In this document: positions 7,851 to 18,039 of the stretch, piece by piece | How positions within the stretch are numbered: position 1 is the first letter of the stretch | Layout of the letters: each line of letters begins with the position of its first letter | From: Cyclobacteriaceae bacterium | GTDB taxonomy: Bacteria > Bacteroidota > Bacteroidia > Cytophagales > Cyclobacteriaceae | Assembly: GCA_026129485.1 (NCBI GenBank) | Contig: JAHCHY010000002.1 | Coordinates: 124,001 to 188,000 of the forward strand | DNA: 64,000 nt | Reading direction: 5' to 3' | Made by a program: the position numbers and the translations under genes | Notes under the pieces: model-generated | Told to the model about the DNA's origin: nothing | What the model saw: only the letters and a program-made list of their open reading frames with translations | The model's database searches: none

Positions 7851-10180
7851 TGGCGGAAAATCCGAAAGACTCAGGCCCGATTTCCGATGTTCAGTCCATA
7901 GACACTGAAAAGTTATCGGTTGTTTTTCGGAAAAACCTGCACTGGGTCATTCTCATTTTCATTGCCACCAACCTTACGGCATACCTTACCATCCGGTACA
8001 CCAAAGACCTGTTTGAATCTGAGTCGGAGATGAAACTTGATATCAAACGCGATGCTACCGAGCTGGGCATAAAAACCTATATCGAAGATCAGAGCATGAA
8101 CCTGGTATCAGGTGAAATTGAGCAGATTAAATCGAAGCTGTTTTTCAACAAAGTGCTTGATTCGCTTGATCTGTCTGTCAGCTATTACAGCCTGGGCAAA
8201 GTGCTTACCGATGAAATGTACAAACGGCCGCCTTTCCTCGTTAGCATTACAAAAATAAATCCGCAGCATTACGATCAACCCATTTTTTTCGACTTCCGCG
8301 ATAACGATCAGTTTACACTGCGCTTAGGCACCACCGGCCCCTTGGTAACAGGCACCCTCAACCAGCCGGTTGAATACCTGCAATCCGTTCTTACCATAAG
8401 CAAAACCGTATATTTTACCGAAGACGATGGCAACAACTATTACTTTGTATTAAACAGTCGCAATAGCCTGATTGACTACCTCTCTAAGAATATCCAGGTA
8501 GACCCGCTCAATTTCAACGCCAACACCATACGGGTTTCCTTTCGCGATCACAATGCCCTGAAGGCGTATGACATTGTGAATAAGATCGACTCGATGTATA
8601 TCATTTACAGCAATCAGCAAAAGAACCTCGCCAACAAACAAAAGATAGACTGGCTAACCAAAGAGCTGGTGCAGGTAGAAAAAAAAATGGCGAGCTACGA
8701 AGATTATTTCGAAAGCTTTACCTTGCAGAACAAGAGCAGCGACCTTACTGTTGATCTGAAGAATACCATTACCGCGATAAATGTTATTGACTCGCAACGG
8801 TATAACCTGAACAAGCGAATTGCCGAATTAAATACGCTGATCGAGCACGTTACATCAGGAGACTTCACCAGCTCCGCCAGGCCGACCCGTGCGTTCCCGC
8901 AATCCATTAACCAACGCATCGAAGAGCTATATAAGCAGGTACGCGAACGCGATAAGCTTGCACTGGCTTATAACGAAAATACATTCGCCTTCCGGCAGAA
9001 AGAAAAAGAAGTATCCTTGCTTAAGGATGAATTATTCAGCCAGCTAAGCGCATTAAAGAAAGACTGGCTGGGCGACATGGCCGAGTTAAGCCGCAGAAAA
9101 GAAAAGCTGGAACGCGAGTTTGCCGAAATGCCCGATAAGAATACCCAGTTTTCAAAAAACCAACGCTATTACAAGCTATACGAAGAGTTCTACCTCACCA
9201 TGATGCAATCCAGGGCGGAGTTTGAAATTGCACAGGCCGGCAGCACACCCGATTTTAAAATTCTTTCCCCGGCAACATTACCTGTTATACCCATATCGCC
9301 CAGTAAAATAATGGTGCTGGGCATAGGCTTTGTGGCCGGCATTGTGCTGAATATTTTCTTTATCGGGCTGGTTTACATACTCAACAATAAAATTACCAGT
9401 GTAAAAGAGGTTGAACGGGGCATCAGCCTGCCTATGCTGGGCGCTATTCCGGCATCCCATCATACCGTACAATCACTATTCCATGTAATCGATAATCCCA
9501 AATCGATTGTAAGCGAAGCTGTACGTACGCTCCGTACTAATCTCGAATTTTTTAACACGGGCGAAAAAAGTAAAGTAATCACCATTACTTCTACCATCTC
9601 CGGTGAAGGTAAATCATTCCTGGCTATGAACCTGGGCGGGGTGCTTGCACTATCGCGTAAGCGTGTTGTATTGGTTGACCTCGATATGCGCAAGCCTAAA
9701 TCAGAAAAATACCCTGCCGGAAATGACTCGCATTTGGGTATGAGCACTATCCTGATCAAGAAGCATACGTGGCAGGAGTGTGTTGTAAGAACATCGCTCG
9801 AAAATTTTGATTTTATCCCATCCGGTCCTCATCCGCCCAATCCATCCGAGCTTCTGCTCAATGGCGAGTTCTCTGATCTGCTGGATGAGCTCCGGGCTAC
9901 CTATGATTATGTGGTGATTGATACACCCCCCGTGGGGTTGGTTACGGATGGCGTAATGGCCATGAAACGTTCTGATGTTTCCATCTATGTTTTCAGGGCC
10001 AACTACTCACGCAAGGATTTTCTTCAGAACCTGCTGCGCGTGGTTACTCTGAACAAGCTTAAACACGTATCTTCCGTATTGAATGCTATTCCGCTTAACG
10101 GAAAATATTATGGATACGGGTACTATGAAGATAAAACACCGAGGATGAAGCGCTGGACAAAAATTTTCGGGATCAGGTGA
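7850..10180 (+). CDS. Wzc-like polysaccharide co-polymerase / tyrosine autokinase
   Basis: The protein controls chain length and export of exopolysaccharide and autophosphorylates on tyrosine. It has a first membrane helix near residues 31-50, a long periplasmic region with a coiled-coil (residues 260-420) and GNVR part, a second helix near 485-510, and a cytoplasmic BY-kinase domain with Walker A TSTISGEGKSF, Walker A' VVLVDLDMRKPK and Walker B YVVIDTPPVG. The C-terminal tail has a tyrosine cluster (KYYGYGYYED), the autophosphorylation site in this family. The fusion of both membrane and kinase parts in one chain is the Gram-negative form. Its stop overlaps the GTG start of the phosphatase. 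Confidence 0.94.
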   Translation: MAENPKDSGPISDVQSIDTEKLSVVFRKNLHWVILIFIATNLTAYLTIRYTKDLFESESEMKLDIKRDATELGIKTYIEDQSMNLVSGEIEQIKSKLFFNKVLDSLDLSVSYYSLGKVLTDEMYKRPPFLVSITKINPQHYDQPIFFDFRDNDQFTLRLGTTGPLVTGTLNQPVEYLQSVLTISKTVYFTEDDGNNYYFVLNSRNSLIDYLSKNIQVDPLNFNANTIRVSFRDHNALKAYDIVNKIDSMYIIYSNQQKNLANKQKIDWLTKELVQVEKKMASYEDYFESFTLQNKSSDLTVDLKNTITAINVIDSQRYNLNKRIAELNTLIEHVTSGDFTSSARPTRAFPQSINQRIEELYKQVRERDKLALAYNENTFAFRQKEKEVSLLKDELFSQLSALKKDWLGDMAELSRRKEKLEREFAEMPDKNTQFSKNQRYYKLYEEFYLTMMQSRAEFEIAQAGSTPDFKILSPATLPVIPISPSKIMVLGIGFVAGIVLNIFFIGLVYILNNKITSVKEVERGISLPMLGAIPASHHTVQSLFHVIDNPKSIVSEAVRTLRTNLEFFNTGEKSKVITITSTISGEGKSFLAMNLGGVLALSRKRVVLVDLDMRKPKSEKYPAGNDSHLGMSTILIKKHTWQECVVRTSLENFDFIPSGPHPPNPSELLLNGEFSDLLDELRATYDYVVIDTPPVGLVTDGVMAMKRSDVSIYVFRANYSRKDFLQNLLRVVTLNKLKHVSSVLNAIPLNGKYYGYGYYEDKTPRMKRWTKIFGIR

Positions 10181-10899
10181 TTTCATTTTTCAAGGCAAAG
10201 CCCAAACCGATACAGAATCCATTGCAGGTAGATATGCATTCGCACCTGCTGGCCGCTCTGGATGATGGCGTAAAAACACACGAAGAAGCAATCGAAATTG
10301 TGCGGCAATTCCAGCAATTGGGTTTTACCCGGCTGATCACCACACCGCACATTATGAGCGATACCTATCGCAACACACCGCAAGGCATACGCAGTAAGCT
10401 GGAAGAGCTGAAAGCAGCATTAGCGGCAGCAGGAATTACACTGCAGCTTGAGGCAGCAGCCGAATACTACCTGGACGAAACCGTTATCAGGTTACTGGAT
10501 GCAGGCAAGCCGATGCTTACGTTCTCAGGAAACTTCTTTTTGTTTGAAACCAATTTCTATGCTGAGCCCTTTCAGCTCAACGATTTCATCTTCAAAAGTC
10601 TTACAAAAGGTTATAAGCCCATATTGGCGCATCCCGAACGGTATGCTTATATGACGGTAGAAAAGGCGGAAGAGCTTTATCACCGCGGGGTTATCTTACA
10701 AATCAATTCACTTTCGTTGATTGGTTTTTATGGAAAGCCTGCACAGAAGCTTGCACAAAAACTGGTTGAACAAAAACTCATACACCTGCTGGGTAGCGAT
10801 TGCCACAACCTGCTGCAGGCCCGGTTACAAGCCGAGGTTATGCAAGACAAGTTCTACCGAAAAGCATTAGATTTACCGTTACTGAATTACAAACTATGA
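10177..10899 (+). CDS. CpsB/YwqE-type protein-tyrosine phosphatase (PHP fold)
   Basis: A manganese-dependent PHP-fold phosphatase that probably removes phosphate from the tyrosine cluster of the preceding kinase, setting the phosphorylation cycle needed for polymer export. Metal ligands are visible in VDMHSHLLAALDDG (near residue 20), TTPHI (near 58), HPERY (near 150) and GSDCHN (near 206). Length 240 fits the family. It starts with GTG in a four-base GTGA overlap with the kinase stop, indicating translational coupling. Its own stop overlaps the epimerase ATG. Confidence 0.92.
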   Translation: MISFFKAKPKPIQNPLQVDMHSHLLAALDDGVKTHEEAIEIVRQFQQLGFTRLITTPHIMSDTYRNTPQGIRSKLEELKAALAAAGITLQLEAAAEYYLDETVIRLLDAGKPMLTFSGNFFLFETNFYAEPFQLNDFIFKSLTKGYKPILAHPERYAYMTVEKAEELYHRGVILQINSLSLIGFYGKPAQKLAQKLVEQKLIHLLGSDCHNLLQARLQAEVMQDKFYRKALDLPLLNYKL

Positions 10900-11879
10900 T
10901 TGCCATTACCGGGGCAAACGGCCTGTTAGGCAGTTTTGTGTTACGCAAGCTGGTAGCGGAGCAGGTTCCGGTTGTTGCCTTGTGCCGGAAGAACAGCAAT
11001 CGTAAGCTGGTTAGCGACCTTGCAGGTGTTACATGGCGCGAAGCTGATGTAACCGATCCTGTTTCGCTGGATGATGCCCTGCAAGGAGTAACCACGGTAA
11101 TCCATACAGCGGCCGTGGTTTCTTTTAACCCGCGCCTGCGCAACCAGCTGATGCAGGTAAATACCATAGGCACGAAAAATATCGTGGATACATGCCTTGC
11201 GCTTCATATCCCGAATTTAATTCACATAAGCTCTGTAGCTGCATTTGGGCGAAAGAGCGGCACCACACAAATTGATGAGAATACCCGTTGGGTTGATAGC
11301 GATCTCAATACCGACTATGCCGACTCCAAGCGGTTAGCCGAACTGGAAGTATGGCGCGGAGCCGAAGAAGGATTAACCGTAAACATTATCAATCCGTCTG
11401 TAATCCTGGCACCGGCAGATTGGAACAACAGCAGCGCAAGATTGTTTCAATACGTTTGGCAGCAAAAGAAATTTTATACCGATACACATATAAACTATGT
11501 GGATGTACGCGATGTGGCAGATGTGATCTGGAAGGTTATTGATTCCAAAACCTGCAATAAGCAATTTATTGTAAATGGCGGAAGCGTTCCTTTAAAAGAA
11601 CTGCTCGACCTGGTGGCTCGCCATTTTAACCGCAAAGCTCCTTCCGTCAGGGTATCGCCCGGATGGGTAAAGTGGATTGCATGGGCCGATGAGATCAGGA
11701 GCCGGGTTACCAACAGCGAACCGATGATCACGCGGCAATCGGCCAGGATAACCAGGGAAAACTTCTTTTTTGTAAATGAAAAAGTGAAACGCGAGTTCGG
11801 GGTTTCTTTCCGGACAGCGGAAGAAACGATTGCATGGTGCTGCCAGCAGTATTTGCACGCATATAGCACAAACAAATAA
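10896..11879 (+). CDS. NAD-dependent epimerase/dehydratase (extended SDR)
   Basis: An extended short-chain dehydrogenase of about 327 residues, probably acting on a nucleotide sugar or related metabolite. The Rossmann motif TGANGLLGSFVLRKL stands at the very N terminus, the active-site YADSK (YxxxK) near residue 150, and a Ser in HISSVAAFG before it. The frame stays open upstream to 10800, but the ATG at 10896 gives the proper N terminus and overlaps the phosphatase stop in ATGA. The C-terminal part (FIVNGGSVPLKELLDLVARHF) resembles dihydroflavonol-4-reductase-like SDRs, so the substrate may not be a sugar. Confidence 0.87.
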   Translation: MIAITGANGLLGSFVLRKLVAEQVPVVALCRKNSNRKLVSDLAGVTWREADVTDPVSLDDALQGVTTVIHTAAVVSFNPRLRNQLMQVNTIGTKNIVDTCLALHIPNLIHISSVAAFGRKSGTTQIDENTRWVDSDLNTDYADSKRLAELEVWRGAEEGLTVNIINPSVILAPADWNNSSARLFQYVWQQKKFYTDTHINYVDVRDVADVIWKVIDSKTCNKQFIVNGGSVPLKELLDLVARHFNRKAPSVRVSPGWVKWIAWADEIRSRVTNSEPMITRQSARITRENFFFVNEKVKREFGVSFRTAEETIAWCCQQYLHAYSTNK

Positions 11880-11977
11880 AACCTACAAGGTTGACCCGGT
11901 ATAATTATTACCCGAAATTTGACCTTAGGATTTTAGGAAAACCCAAATTTTCCTACCTTAGAAAAACCTTTTAGCGG

Positions 11978-13387
11978 ATGGCCCAGGAATTCAGAAAGCG
12001 ACAGGAAGAGGAGGAATTGATCAGGCGATATGAAGAAAATCTAAAACACAACCGAAGCGAGTTCTTCGATATTGATTCCTACGAAACCATAATCGGGTAT
12101 TATCTGGAAAAAAGTAAGTTTAAACGTGCGCTCGCAGCCGTTGAACGAGCCTCGGAACAATACCCCTACTCCACCGAGCTCTTTACCGTAAAGGCACAGA
12201 TATTGACTAACCTGGAGCGTTACGATGAAGCGCTGGAGCTTCTGGAACACTCACGCAACCTGCATCCGTTCGATCTCGAAATTCATCTTTCAATAGGTTC
12301 TATTCTTTCTTTACAGGGCAAATACGATGCGGCTATTTCCCTGTATGAAGAAACACTTGCTTTTGCAGAGGAAGAGAAGGATGAAATATATTACAACATC
12401 GGGCTTGCTTATCAAAGCATGGAAAAATATGAGCAGGCTATTGAGGTGTATAAAAAATCGATTGAAATAAACCTGAGCCATGAAGGCTCTTTGTACGAGC
12501 TCGCCTTCTGCCTGGATGTTGTCGGCCAGCTGGAAGGAAGCCTTTCATATTATAAAAAATTCATAGACGAAGATCCTTACTCCGCAGCGGCATGGTATAA
12601 TCTCGGCATTGTATGCAATAAGCTGGAGCGGTTTGAAGAAGCGGTAGAAGCATACGAGTTTGCCCTCGCGATTGATGAGAATTTTGCTTCAGCCCACTTT
12701 AACATGGGCAATTCTTTTATGAACCTGGAGCTATATGAAAAAGCCCTGGAAGAATTTAAGAAAACTATTGAAATTGAAGGCCCAAGCCCGGAAGTATATT
12801 GCTGCATTGGCGCTGCCTACGAAAATTTGCAGCAGTATGATTTAGGACTTAAATATTTTCAGAAAGCCTGCAAGCTTGACCCTTTGTATGACGAAGCCTG
12901 GTTTGGAGCCGGCAGTTGCCTCGAAAAGCAGGAAAAGTGGTACCAGGCCTTGCACTTCTTTAATAAAGCAATTAAAGTAAACAGTCATAACCCGGAATAC
13001 TGGAAAGCGGCTGCACATGCCGAGTTTAAAATCGGCAACACCATATCCAGCATCAGCGCCTACGAAGAAGCGAGCCTGCTGGGGCCCGATGACAAAGAGA
13101 TCTGGTTAAACTGGTCGTTTATCTACTACGAACAGGGCGAGCATCAGAAAGCCATTGAGATTTTATTGCAGGGCATGGATGAATTGCCCGATGAAGGCGA
13201 ATTTTTCTATCGCATGACCATTTACCTGATTGAAGCAGGGCAATTCAAAGAAGCCATGAACTACCTGGAAAACGCTTTGATTCTTGACTTTAAGGGACAT
13301 GAAGTGTTATTCGATTTTTTCCCGAAGCTTGAAACCCAAAAGGCGCTTCAAAAAATTATTGATCAGTTTAGAAAGGAAAACCCTTAA
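11978..13387 (+). CDS. Tetratricopeptide-repeat protein
   Basis: A 469-residue soluble protein made almost entirely of TPR helical hairpins: around ten repeats can be followed by their W/Y-xx-LG/A spacing and the terminal Pro (for example YYNIGLAYQSMEKYEQAIEVYKK, AWYNLGIVCNKLERFEEAVEAYE, AHFNMGNSFMNLELYEKALEEFK). There is no signal peptide, and the N terminus is a charged Glu/Arg helix. TPR arrays bind other proteins; the partner is unknown. A 98-base gap separates it from the epimerase, so it probably starts a new transcript. Its stop is directly followed by the ATG of the ComA-like gene. Confidence 0.88.
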   Translation: MAQEFRKRQEEEELIRRYEENLKHNRSEFFDIDSYETIIGYYLEKSKFKRALAAVERASEQYPYSTELFTVKAQILTNLERYDEALELLEHSRNLHPFDLEIHLSIGSILSLQGKYDAAISLYEETLAFAEEEKDEIYYNIGLAYQSMEKYEQAIEVYKKSIEINLSHEGSLYELAFCLDVVGQLEGSLSYYKKFIDEDPYSAAAWYNLGIVCNKLERFEEAVEAYEFALAIDENFASAHFNMGNSFMNLELYEKALEEFKKTIEIEGPSPEVYCCIGAAYENLQQYDLGLKYFQKACKLDPLYDEAWFGAGSCLEKQEKWYQALHFFNKAIKVNSHNPEYWKAAAHAEFKIGNTISSISAYEEASLLGPDDKEIWLNWSFIYYEQGEHQKAIEILLQGMDELPDEGEFFYRMTIYLIEAGQFKEAMNYLENALILDFKGHEVLFDFFPKLETQKALQKIIDQFRKENP

Positions 13388-14191
13388 ATGAATTACAACC
13401 TTAAAAACTTACCTGAACGTACTACCAAGCCCCGGCAAATGGGTTTTACCATGGCTATGGACAAAGGCCTGAGCATACGCGAAGCCGAAGACTTTGTGAG
13501 TATTGCGGCTGACCATGTGGACATTGTAAAATTAGGATGGGCGACTTCTTACGTTACCCCTAATCTTAAGGATAAGCTGAAAGTTTTCAAAGACGCAGGC
13601 ATACCTTGCTATTTCGGTGGCACCTTATTCGAAGCTTTTGTGGTGCGCGATCAGTTTGACGATTACAGGAAAGTATTAGACAAATTCGATATGTCCTTTG
13701 CTGAAGTGTCGGATGGTTCCGTTGATATGGATCATGATAAAAAACTTGATTACATCCGGAAACTTTCTGAACAGGTTACGGTATTATCAGAAGTGGGCTC
13801 AAAAGATGCAGATAAAATTATTCCGCCCTACCAATGGATTGAGCTGATGCAATCCGAGCTGGATGCGGGAGCGTGGAAGGTAATTGGCGAAGCGCGCGAA
13901 GGCGGGAATGTGGGCTTGTTCCGCAGCAGCGGAGAAGTTCGAAGCGGGCTGGTGCAGGAAATTCTCACCAAAATTCCGTTTGAAAAAATTATCTGGGAAG
14001 CGCCTCAAAAAGCACAGCAGGTTTGGTTTATTAAGCTGCTGGGCGCTAATGTAAACCTCGGCAATATTGCACCAAACGAGGTTATTCCACTCGAAACCAT
14101 ACGACTTGGTTTAAGAGGTGATACATTTCTTCATTTTCTGGGGCTTGAGCGAAAGAAAGACAATACCGCTCCGCCTTTTTATGCTGATTGA
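13388..14191 (+). CDS. comA: Phosphosulfolactate synthase (ComA-like)
   Basis: ComA-family enzymes add sulfite to phosphoenolpyruvate, giving (2R)-phospho-3-sulfolactate, the first step to coenzyme M in methanogens and to sulfolactate or cysteate in bacteria. The 267 residues follow the family pattern: MGFTMAMDKGLS near 20, VDIVKLGWATSYV near 47, EVSDGSVDM near 105, VLSEVGSKD near 133, GEAREGGNVGLFRSSGEVR near 165 and LGANVNLGNIAPNEVIPLE near 220. Bacteroidota do not make coenzyme M, so a role in sulfolactate or in cysteate for sulfonolipids is possible but inferred. It abuts the TPR gene and its stop overlaps the start of the DUF368 gene. Confidence 0.88.
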   Translation: MNYNLKNLPERTTKPRQMGFTMAMDKGLSIREAEDFVSIAADHVDIVKLGWATSYVTPNLKDKLKVFKDAGIPCYFGGTLFEAFVVRDQFDDYRKVLDKFDMSFAEVSDGSVDMDHDKKLDYIRKLSEQVTVLSEVGSKDADKIIPPYQWIELMQSELDAGAWKVIGEAREGGNVGLFRSSGEVRSGLVQEILTKIPFEKIIWEAPQKAQQVWFIKLLGANVNLGNIAPNEVIPLETIRLGLRGDTFLHFLGLERKKDNTAPPFYAD

Positions 14192-15138
14192 CCCAAAAGT
14201 TGAGAACCACCAAAGACTATCTTTTACTTTTTGTTAAAGGCTTAAGCATGGGCGCAGCCGATGTAGTGCCCGGAGTATCCGGTGGTACGGTTGCATTCAT
14301 TACCGGCATCTATGAAGAGCTCATTCAATCCATTAAGTCGATTGATGTAAGCGCCTTTAAATTGCTGCTGAAATTGCGCCTGGCAGAATTCTGGAAGCAG
14401 ATCAATGGCAATTTCCTGGTTGTGCTGGTGGCTGGAATTTTTATCAGCCTGTTGTCATTATCCAAGCTGATGATCTACCTGCTTACGCAACATCCTATCA
14501 TCATCTGGTCTTTTTTCTTTGGGCTGATTCTTATTTCCACACCCCTGATTCTAAGAGATATCCGGAAATGGAATGTTGGCATTGGGCTGTCGTTTGTTAC
14601 AGGCGCAGCAGTTGCCTACTGGATTACCATTGTATCGCCTGCCGAAACACCGTCTGGCTTGTTCTTTATTTTTCTTTGCGGAGCTATCGCCATCTGTGCC
14701 ATGATCTTACCCGGCATTTCGGGCGCATTTATACTATTGCTGCTGGGTAAATACGAGTATATGATCACAGCCCTTACTCAATTTAACATTCCCGTAGTAA
14801 TTGTTTTTGTATCGGGTTGTATTTCCGGGCTGCTCGGCTTTTCTCATCTCCTGAACTGGATACTGAAACATTACCGGTACGCAACATTGGCTTTGCTGGC
14901 AGGCTTCATGCTGGGTTCGCTCAACAAGGTATGGCCCTGGAAGGAAGTAATTGCCTATCGGCTTAACCATGCCGGTGAGCAGGTTCCTGCCTTTGACAAA
15001 AGTATTGCACCCTGGGATTACCTGGCTAAAACCGGGCAAGACCCTCAAATCCTGAATGCCATCCTATTTGTGATGCTGGGAATTATCCTGGTTATCGGCA
15101 TTGAAAAAACTGCGGCATATTTAAAAACAAAATCCTAA
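14188..15138 (+). CDS. DUF368 membrane protein, candidate polyprenyl-phosphate transporter (PopT family)
   Basis: A polytopic inner-membrane protein (316 residues, about eight to nine helices). It has the two characteristic motifs of DUF368, GAADVVPGVSGGTVAFITGIYE near residue 22 and ILPGISGAFILLLLGKYEY near 180. DUF368 members have been shown in other bacteria to recycle undecaprenyl phosphate across the membrane, the carrier used for peptidoglycan and surface polysaccharides. The start is a TTG overlapping the ComA-like stop (TTGA). The gene is 8 bases from aroE. Placement a few genes after an exopolysaccharide operon suits a lipid-carrier role. Confidence 0.85.
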   Translation: MTQKLRTTKDYLLLFVKGLSMGAADVVPGVSGGTVAFITGIYEELIQSIKSIDVSAFKLLLKLRLAEFWKQINGNFLVVLVAGIFISLLSLSKLMIYLLTQHPIIIWSFFFGLILISTPLILRDIRKWNVGIGLSFVTGAAVAYWITIVSPAETPSGLFFIFLCGAIAICAMILPGISGAFILLLLGKYEYMITALTQFNIPVVIVFVSGCISGLLGFSHLLNWILKHYRYATLALLAGFMLGSLNKVWPWKEVIAYRLNHAGEQVPAFDKSIAPWDYLAKTGQDPQILNAILFVMLGIILVIGIEKTAAYLKTKS

Positions 15139-15146
15139 CCCACATT

Positions 15147-15890
15147 ATGGAAAAGAAGTTTGGCCTTATTGGCGCAACCGTCAGTCATTCATTTTCGAAA
15201 TCGTACTTTGATGAAAAGTTCTTTCGGGATGGCTTACGCGATTATCATTACGACCTGTATTCATTACCCACTATTGAGGATCTGAAAAAGCTATTGACAG
15301 ACAACCCGGAGCTGGTGGGATTAAACGTAACTATTCCATACAAAGAGGTTGTGCTAAAATTCCTGAGTGAAATCGATACCGATGCAAAAAAGATCGGGGC
15401 CGTAAACGTAATCAAAATTCAGGATGGAAAGCTGAAAGGCTATAATACCGATGCCGATGCTTTCTACGAGTCGCTCGAAAAGTGGTACCCGCGCACTGAA
15501 AATTCAAAAGCCCTGATCCTCGGAACGGGCGGATCATCCAAAGCGGTACAGCAAGCTTTATCCAAATTGAAAATCCCATTCGAGCTGGTTTCGCGCGAAG
15601 CTAAAAGAGGACAGCATACGTACGAAAGCCTGCAAAAAGATGGCAGCCCGATTTCGCAATCAAACTTAGTCATTAATACCAGCCCGCTGGGCATGTCGCC
15701 CAACACCAATACCTTCCCACCTGTTAATTACGACCTGCTTACGGCCAATCATTACGTGTATGACCTGATCTACAACCCCGCCCGCACCGTGTTTCTTCAA
15801 AAGTCAGAAATGCGCAATGCACACATTAAGAACGGTCTTGAAATGCTGCACATTCAAGCCGAAAAATCGTGGGCGATCTGGAATAATTAG
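15147..15890 (+). CDS. aroE: Shikimate dehydrogenase
   Basis: AroE reduces 3-dehydroshikimate to shikimate with NADPH. The 247-residue protein is slightly short for the family but complete: substrate site GATVSHSFSKSYF at the N terminus, NVTIPYKE with the catalytic Lys near residue 67, the conserved Asp in YNTDADAF near 100, nucleotide-binding GTGGSSKAV near 127 and VINTSPLGM near 180. It follows the DUF368 gene by 8 bases and is probably in the same transcript. A 108-base gap precedes uvrB. Confidence 0.95.
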   Translation: MEKKFGLIGATVSHSFSKSYFDEKFFRDGLRDYHYDLYSLPTIEDLKKLLTDNPELVGLNVTIPYKEVVLKFLSEIDTDAKKIGAVNVIKIQDGKLKGYNTDADAFYESLEKWYPRTENSKALILGTGGSSKAVQQALSKLKIPFELVSREAKRGQHTYESLQKDGSPISQSNLVINTSPLGMSPNTNTFPPVNYDLLTANHYVYDLIYNPARTVFLQKSEMRNAHIKNGLEMLHIQAEKSWAIWNN

Positions 15891-15998
15891 ACCGAATGCA
15901 GGCATCAAGACCCTGAAGAGTTCGGGGTTCGCTCGTTGCAACCATTTCACAGGCAAAACGGTTAGGGCTTTTGAAAGAACTCACTTAGATTTACCTGT

Positions 15999-18023
15999 AT
16001 GGATTTCATGCTCAACAGCGAATATTTGCCTACGGGCGATCAGCCGCAGGCCATCAAAAAATTAGTGCAGGGCCTTAACGAAGGCGAAGCGCACCAAACC
16101 CTGCTGGGCGTTACCGGGTCGGGCAAAACGTTTACCGTTGCCAATGTGGTAGCGCAGGTAAACCGGCCTACATTAGTGTTAAGTCATAACAAAACATTAG
16201 CCGCACAATTGTATGGCGAGTTCAAGCAATTCTTTCCCGAAAATGCAGTTGAGTATTTTATATCCTATTACGATTACTACCAGCCTGAAGCCTACATCCC
16301 TTCTTCCAACCTGTATATCGAAAAAGATCTTTCGATAAACGAAGAAATTGAAAAGTTGAGGCTCAGCGCCACGTCATCTTTATTAAGTGGCCGCAGGGAT
16401 GTTTTGGTGGTCGCTTCGGTTTCGTGTATCTACGGTATCGGTAACCCGGAAGAATTCGGCAAGAACCGCGTGCAGTTGCAGGTAGGCGAAATGATCCCGC
16501 GCAACAAGCTCCTGTTTGCATTGGTGGATATTCTCTACCATCGGACAGAAGCTGAATTTAAACGCGGCACCTTTCGTGTGAAAGGCGATACGGTGGATGT
16601 ATTTCTCGCTTACGCGGATTACGCCTTGCGCATCTATTTCTTTGGTGATGAGATCGAAGCCATCCAATTGATTGACCCGGTATCCGGAAAGAAGATAGCC
16701 GATGAAAAAACTGCTGTAATATTTCCCGCCAACCTGTTCGTTACCGGAAAAGAGCTGCTGCACACGGCCATTCGCGAAATACAGGACGACATGGTATTGC
16801 AGGTGGATATGTTTGAGCAGGAGAAAAAGCACCTCGAAGCCAAACGACTGAAAGAACGCACCGAGTTTGACCTGGAAATGATGCGCGAGCTGGGCTATTG
16901 CAGCGGTATTGAAAACTATTCGCGTTACTTCGACAGGCGCTCAGCCGGTGCACGGCCTTTCTGCTTAATTGATTACTTCCCTGATGATTTTCTGCTGGTG
17001 ATCGATGAAAGCCACGTAACGGTTCCGCAGGTACGCGCCATGTGGGGTGGCGACCGATCGCGTAAAGTAAACTTAGTGGATTACGGCTTCCGGCTTCCTT
17101 CGGCATTGGACAACCGGCCGCTTACGTTCAATGAGTTTGAAGCGCTCGTAAACCAGGCGATCTATGTAAGCGCCACACCTGCCGAATATGAGCTGCGTAA
17201 ATCTGAAGGTGTAGTAATTGAGCAGCTCATCCGGCCTACAGGGTTGCTCGATCCGGAGATTGAAGTACGGCCCAGCCGCAACCAGATCGATGATCTGTTT
17301 GAAGAAATTGATGAGCGCGTAAAAAAGAAAGAACGGGTGCTGGTAACAACCCTTACCAAACGCATGGCCGAAGAGCTTACCAAGTTTATGGCGCGCGCGG
17401 CTATCAGGTGCCGGTACATCCACTCGGAAGTTACCACATTAGATCGCGTAGAGATTTTGCGTGAATTACGCTTAGGCGTGTTTGATGTGCTGGTTGGTGT
17501 AAACCTGTTGCGCGAAGGTTTGGATTTACCAGAGGTATCGCTGGTGGCGATTATGGATGCCGATAAAGAAGGATTCCTGCGCAATCAGCGCTCGCTGGTA
17601 CAAACTATTGGCCGCGCGGCACGAAACGAAAACGGTAAAGTAATCATGTATGCCGATACCATTACCGAATCGATGCAGGTAGCGATAGACGAAACCAACA
17701 GGCGCAGAAAAATTCAGCAGGATTATAACCTGGAGCACGGCATTGTGCCCAGGACCGTTTTCAAATCAAAAGACTCTATACTGGGTCAAACCAAGGTGGC
17801 CGATTCGAAGAAAACTACCAAGCGCTATTATATCGAAGAAGAAGAGAAATCGTTGGCTGCCGACCCGGTAGTGGCTTACTTAAGCAAACCCGAATTAGAG
17901 AAAATGGCCGAGCGCACGCGCAAAGCCATGGAAAAGGCGGCTAAAGAATTAGAGTTTATGGAAGCCGCCCGTCTGCGCGATGAATACCTGGCCATTCAGA
18001 AATTATTAGAAGAGAAAAAGTAA
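15999..18023 (+). CDS. uvrB: Excinuclease ABC subunit B
   Basis: UvrB is the damage-verifying helicase-like subunit of nucleotide excision repair. The 674-residue protein has Walker [14 protein letters not shown] near residue 40, the damage-probing beta-hairpin segment [12 protein letters not shown] near 95, DESHVTVPQ near 335, helicase motif [13 protein letters not shown] near 500, the QTIGRAARN motif VI near 530, and a C-terminal UVR helix pair ([17 protein letters not shown]) that contacts UvrC. Length and domain order are normal. Confidence 0.98.
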   Translation: MDFMLNSEYLPTGDQPQAIKKLVQGLNEGEAHQTLLGVTGSGKTFTVANVVAQVNRPTLVLSHNKTLAAQLYGEFKQFFPENAVEYFISYYDYYQPEAYIPSSNLYIEKDLSINEEIEKLRLSATSSLLSGRRDVLVVASVSCIYGIGNPEEFGKNRVQLQVGEMIPRNKLLFALVDILYHRTEAEFKRGTFRVKGDTVDVFLAYADYALRIYFFGDEIEAIQLIDPVSGKKIADEKTAVIFPANLFVTGKELLHTAIREIQDDMVLQVDMFEQEKKHLEAKRLKERTEFDLEMMRELGYCSGIENYSRYFDRRSAGARPFCLIDYFPDDFLLVIDESHVTVPQVRAMWGGDRSRKVNLVDYGFRLPSALDNRPLTFNEFEALVNQAIYVSATPAEYELRKSEGVVIEQLIRPTGLLDPEIEVRPSRNQIDDLFEEIDERVKKKERVLVTTLTKRMAEELTKFMARAAIRCRYIHSEVTTLDRVEILRELRLGVFDVLVGVNLLREGLDLPEVSLVAIMDADKEGFLRNQRSLVQTIGRAARNENGKVIMYADTITESMQVAIDETNRRRKIQQDYNLEHGIVPRTVFKSKDSILGQTKVADSKKTTKRYYIEEEEKSLAADPVVAYLSKPELEKMAERTRKAMEKAAKELEFMEAARLRDEYLAIQKLLEEKK

Positions 18024-18039
18024 GCCGTACATTCGCAGC

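Noticed and set aside
10800-10895. Upstream extension of the epimerase gene
   Set aside because: The extra 32 residues lie inside the phosphatase gene, and the Rossmann motif starts right at the ATG at 10896.
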